Of a stretch of DNA of 41,101 nucleotides, positions 40,241 through 41,101 are shown one piece after another (positions within the stretch are counted from its first letter, which is position 1; each line of letters starts with the position of its first letter). Both the position numbers and the translations under genes were made by a program. The DNA is from Chara braunii (lineage: Eukaryota > Streptophyta > Charophyceae > Charales > Characeae), in contig BFEA01000197.1 in the NCBI GenBank assembly GCA_003427395.1, forward strand, positions 745,439 through 786,539, in the 5' to 3' direction. Below the pieces are notes generated by a model. That model was not told the DNA's origin. It saw only the letters and a list, made by a program, of their open reading frames with translations, and did not search any database.

Positions 40241-41101
40241 GACACCTTCTGGAATCGCCTCCCGAAGGCTCGAACACTCTCGTCCTTTTCTATAGTCATC
40301 GATTCGAGGTCTTTGATTGAGTATCGAATGTTCTCTAATTTGTAGAGCTCGTACAAATTTTTCTTGTACGTGGCCCATTTCCTGTCAGTCGGACGCGCCT
40401 CCTTGATCTCCTGGCTTAGGCTCGGATCGGAGTTGAATAATAGATTATCAATAATCTCATCCTCTGTCCATTGATTACGATACGCATGAAGCTCCCACTT
40501 CTCGAGGTATTTAGTAATCCCGCGTCCCTTAAAGACAGGAGGTCTGGTGTCCAATGCGGTCGACTGCCGCTGTCTCTTGCGCCCCTGTGGCACGCCCTCA
40601 ACTCCACTCTCCACCGGCATCTTTCCTCGCGCAGTCATAACCACATCCTCTCCCGGCATATCGGGTGTCGGGCCTGCCCCTCCACCCTCCTCACCGCCCC
40701 GGGCCTCTGCTCGCCTCGCCTCCTCGGCAAGGAACTCCTCCACCTCCTCCACAGCATCACGCTCCTGTGGNCGTGACTGTGTCCCACCNGTCCNGCCCCT
40801 GCCACTGCCNTGATGGACGTCCACNNCTCGTCTATCCGCGATATCATGCTCCCTCATGTACGCCATGATACCGNGGTGATGACGGTCATCGAACTCGTAC
40901 TCTGTGTGGTTCCAAATGTCCACAAACACGTCCATCGTTGCCGCNGCGCACCTCTTCAGCTGCGTGAAGTGTCGTTGCGCCTTGAACAAATTGCCCTCCC
41001 ACACANGCTTGCAGTAATTGCAGCGGAGCTTGTAGTCCCCGTGCCTCTTCTGCCACGTCCCCATCCTCTGACCCTGCGTCACATGACGCCACACTCTCGA
41101 C
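40156..41101 (-). pseudogene. Element 2 BED-type zinc finger fused to gag (partial, off window edge)
   Basis: The frame is open to the window edge. Counting from 41094, C25, C28, H42 and C49 give CX2CX13HX6C in a BED-like context (RCNYCK, V-W-E-G, AQRHFTQLKRC). A linker of about 110 residues follows, including Glu/Ala-rich and Arg-rich (QGRKRQRQ) stretches, then a Gag-like domain: FKGRGITKYLEKWELHAYRN, WATYKKNLYELYKLENIRYS, VRAFGRRFQKVSDALI. BED fingers normally bind DNA in hAT transposases and chromatin proteins; in a Gag-Pol N-terminus they are unusual. Several X residues come from Ns in the assembly. A frameshift near 40230 ends it. Confidence 0.78.

Larger units (their letters stand above)
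34741..41101 (-). mobile_element. Second Ty3/gypsy retrotransposon (element 2), internal region, cut by window edge
   Basis: From right to left on the minus strand: BED-Gag, CCHC knuckle, protease, RT, RNase H and integrase, then a polypurine tract at 34741. The 5' LTR and PBS are beyond 41101. Frames change at about 40230 and 37880 and near 36650, and single stops occur at 39329, near 39298, at 38702 and 35282. The element differs from element 1 in the RT and protease active-site motifs and in Gag, so it belongs to another lineage. Codes of N in 40771-41006 are sequencing ambiguities. Confidence 0.9.

Noticed and set aside
1-41101. tRNA, rRNA or riboswitch genes
   Set aside because: No cloverleaf or conserved rRNA stretch was recognised by eye; a covariance-model search would be needed for certainty.

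Overview
The window looks like nuclear DNA from a large, repeat-rich eukaryotic genome. There are no operons, bacterial promoters or compact gene arrays. Most recognisable protein-coding DNA belongs to transposable elements, nearly all read from the minus strand and nearly all broken by stops and frameshifts. Simple-sequence tracts, minisatellites and assembly Ns (429 Ns at 27691-28119, single Ns at 3890, 8434 and several near 40.7-41.0 kb) fit a draft eukaryotic scaffold. The plant-type initiator-Met-like primer-binding site and a BED finger fused to a Ty3/gypsy Gag suggest a green-lineage genome. My best guess is a streptophyte alga such as Chara, but the window cannot prove it. No tRNA, rRNA or intact host gene was recognised.

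Layout. 1-5960: gene-poor DNA with G-rich and GA-rich tracts, exact short tandem duplications, four copies of an inverted-repeat (MITE-like) element and a second inverted-repeat motif (AGTGGGACC). 5962-6420: a decayed Cys-rich coding fragment on the minus strand. About 6768: a diverged LTR start. 7355-20496: an old, complete 13.1-kb Ty3/gypsy retrotransposon on the minus strand (element 1), with about 2.35-kb LTRs and ACAT on both flanks. It has a PBS, a gag-pol polyprotein that stays in one frame from gag to the protease-RT spacer but carries stops, and an unusual accessory coding region after integrase. 20501-25289: AT-rich, gene-free DNA with three different repeat arrays. 25290-30154: a broken minus-strand gene with a C-terminal domain resembling DUF7869, split by a 1.39-kb GC-ended insertion (27510-28897) with an 8-bp duplication GTCCATAG; decayed coding of unknown identity lies beside it. 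30155-34740: non-coding, with several minisatellites, probably including the 3' LTR of the next element. 34741-41101: the 3' part of a second, different Ty3/gypsy element (element 2, minus strand), running off the right edge, with BED-Gag, zinc knuckle, protease, an FLDD-type reverse transcriptase, RNase H and integrase.

How the genes relate. Element 1 and element 2 each encode the usual Gag-PR-RT-RH-IN machinery but belong to clearly different lineages (YMDD and DSGA versus FLDD and DNGS). The most unusual items are the post-integrase ORFs of element 1, where two successive ORF junctions are ATGA stop/start overlaps; the DUF7869-like gene as a possible unstudied RNase-H-fold transposase; the nested insertion in it; and the BED-Gag fusion. 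All homology statements rest on motif recognition by eye; no database search was possible.
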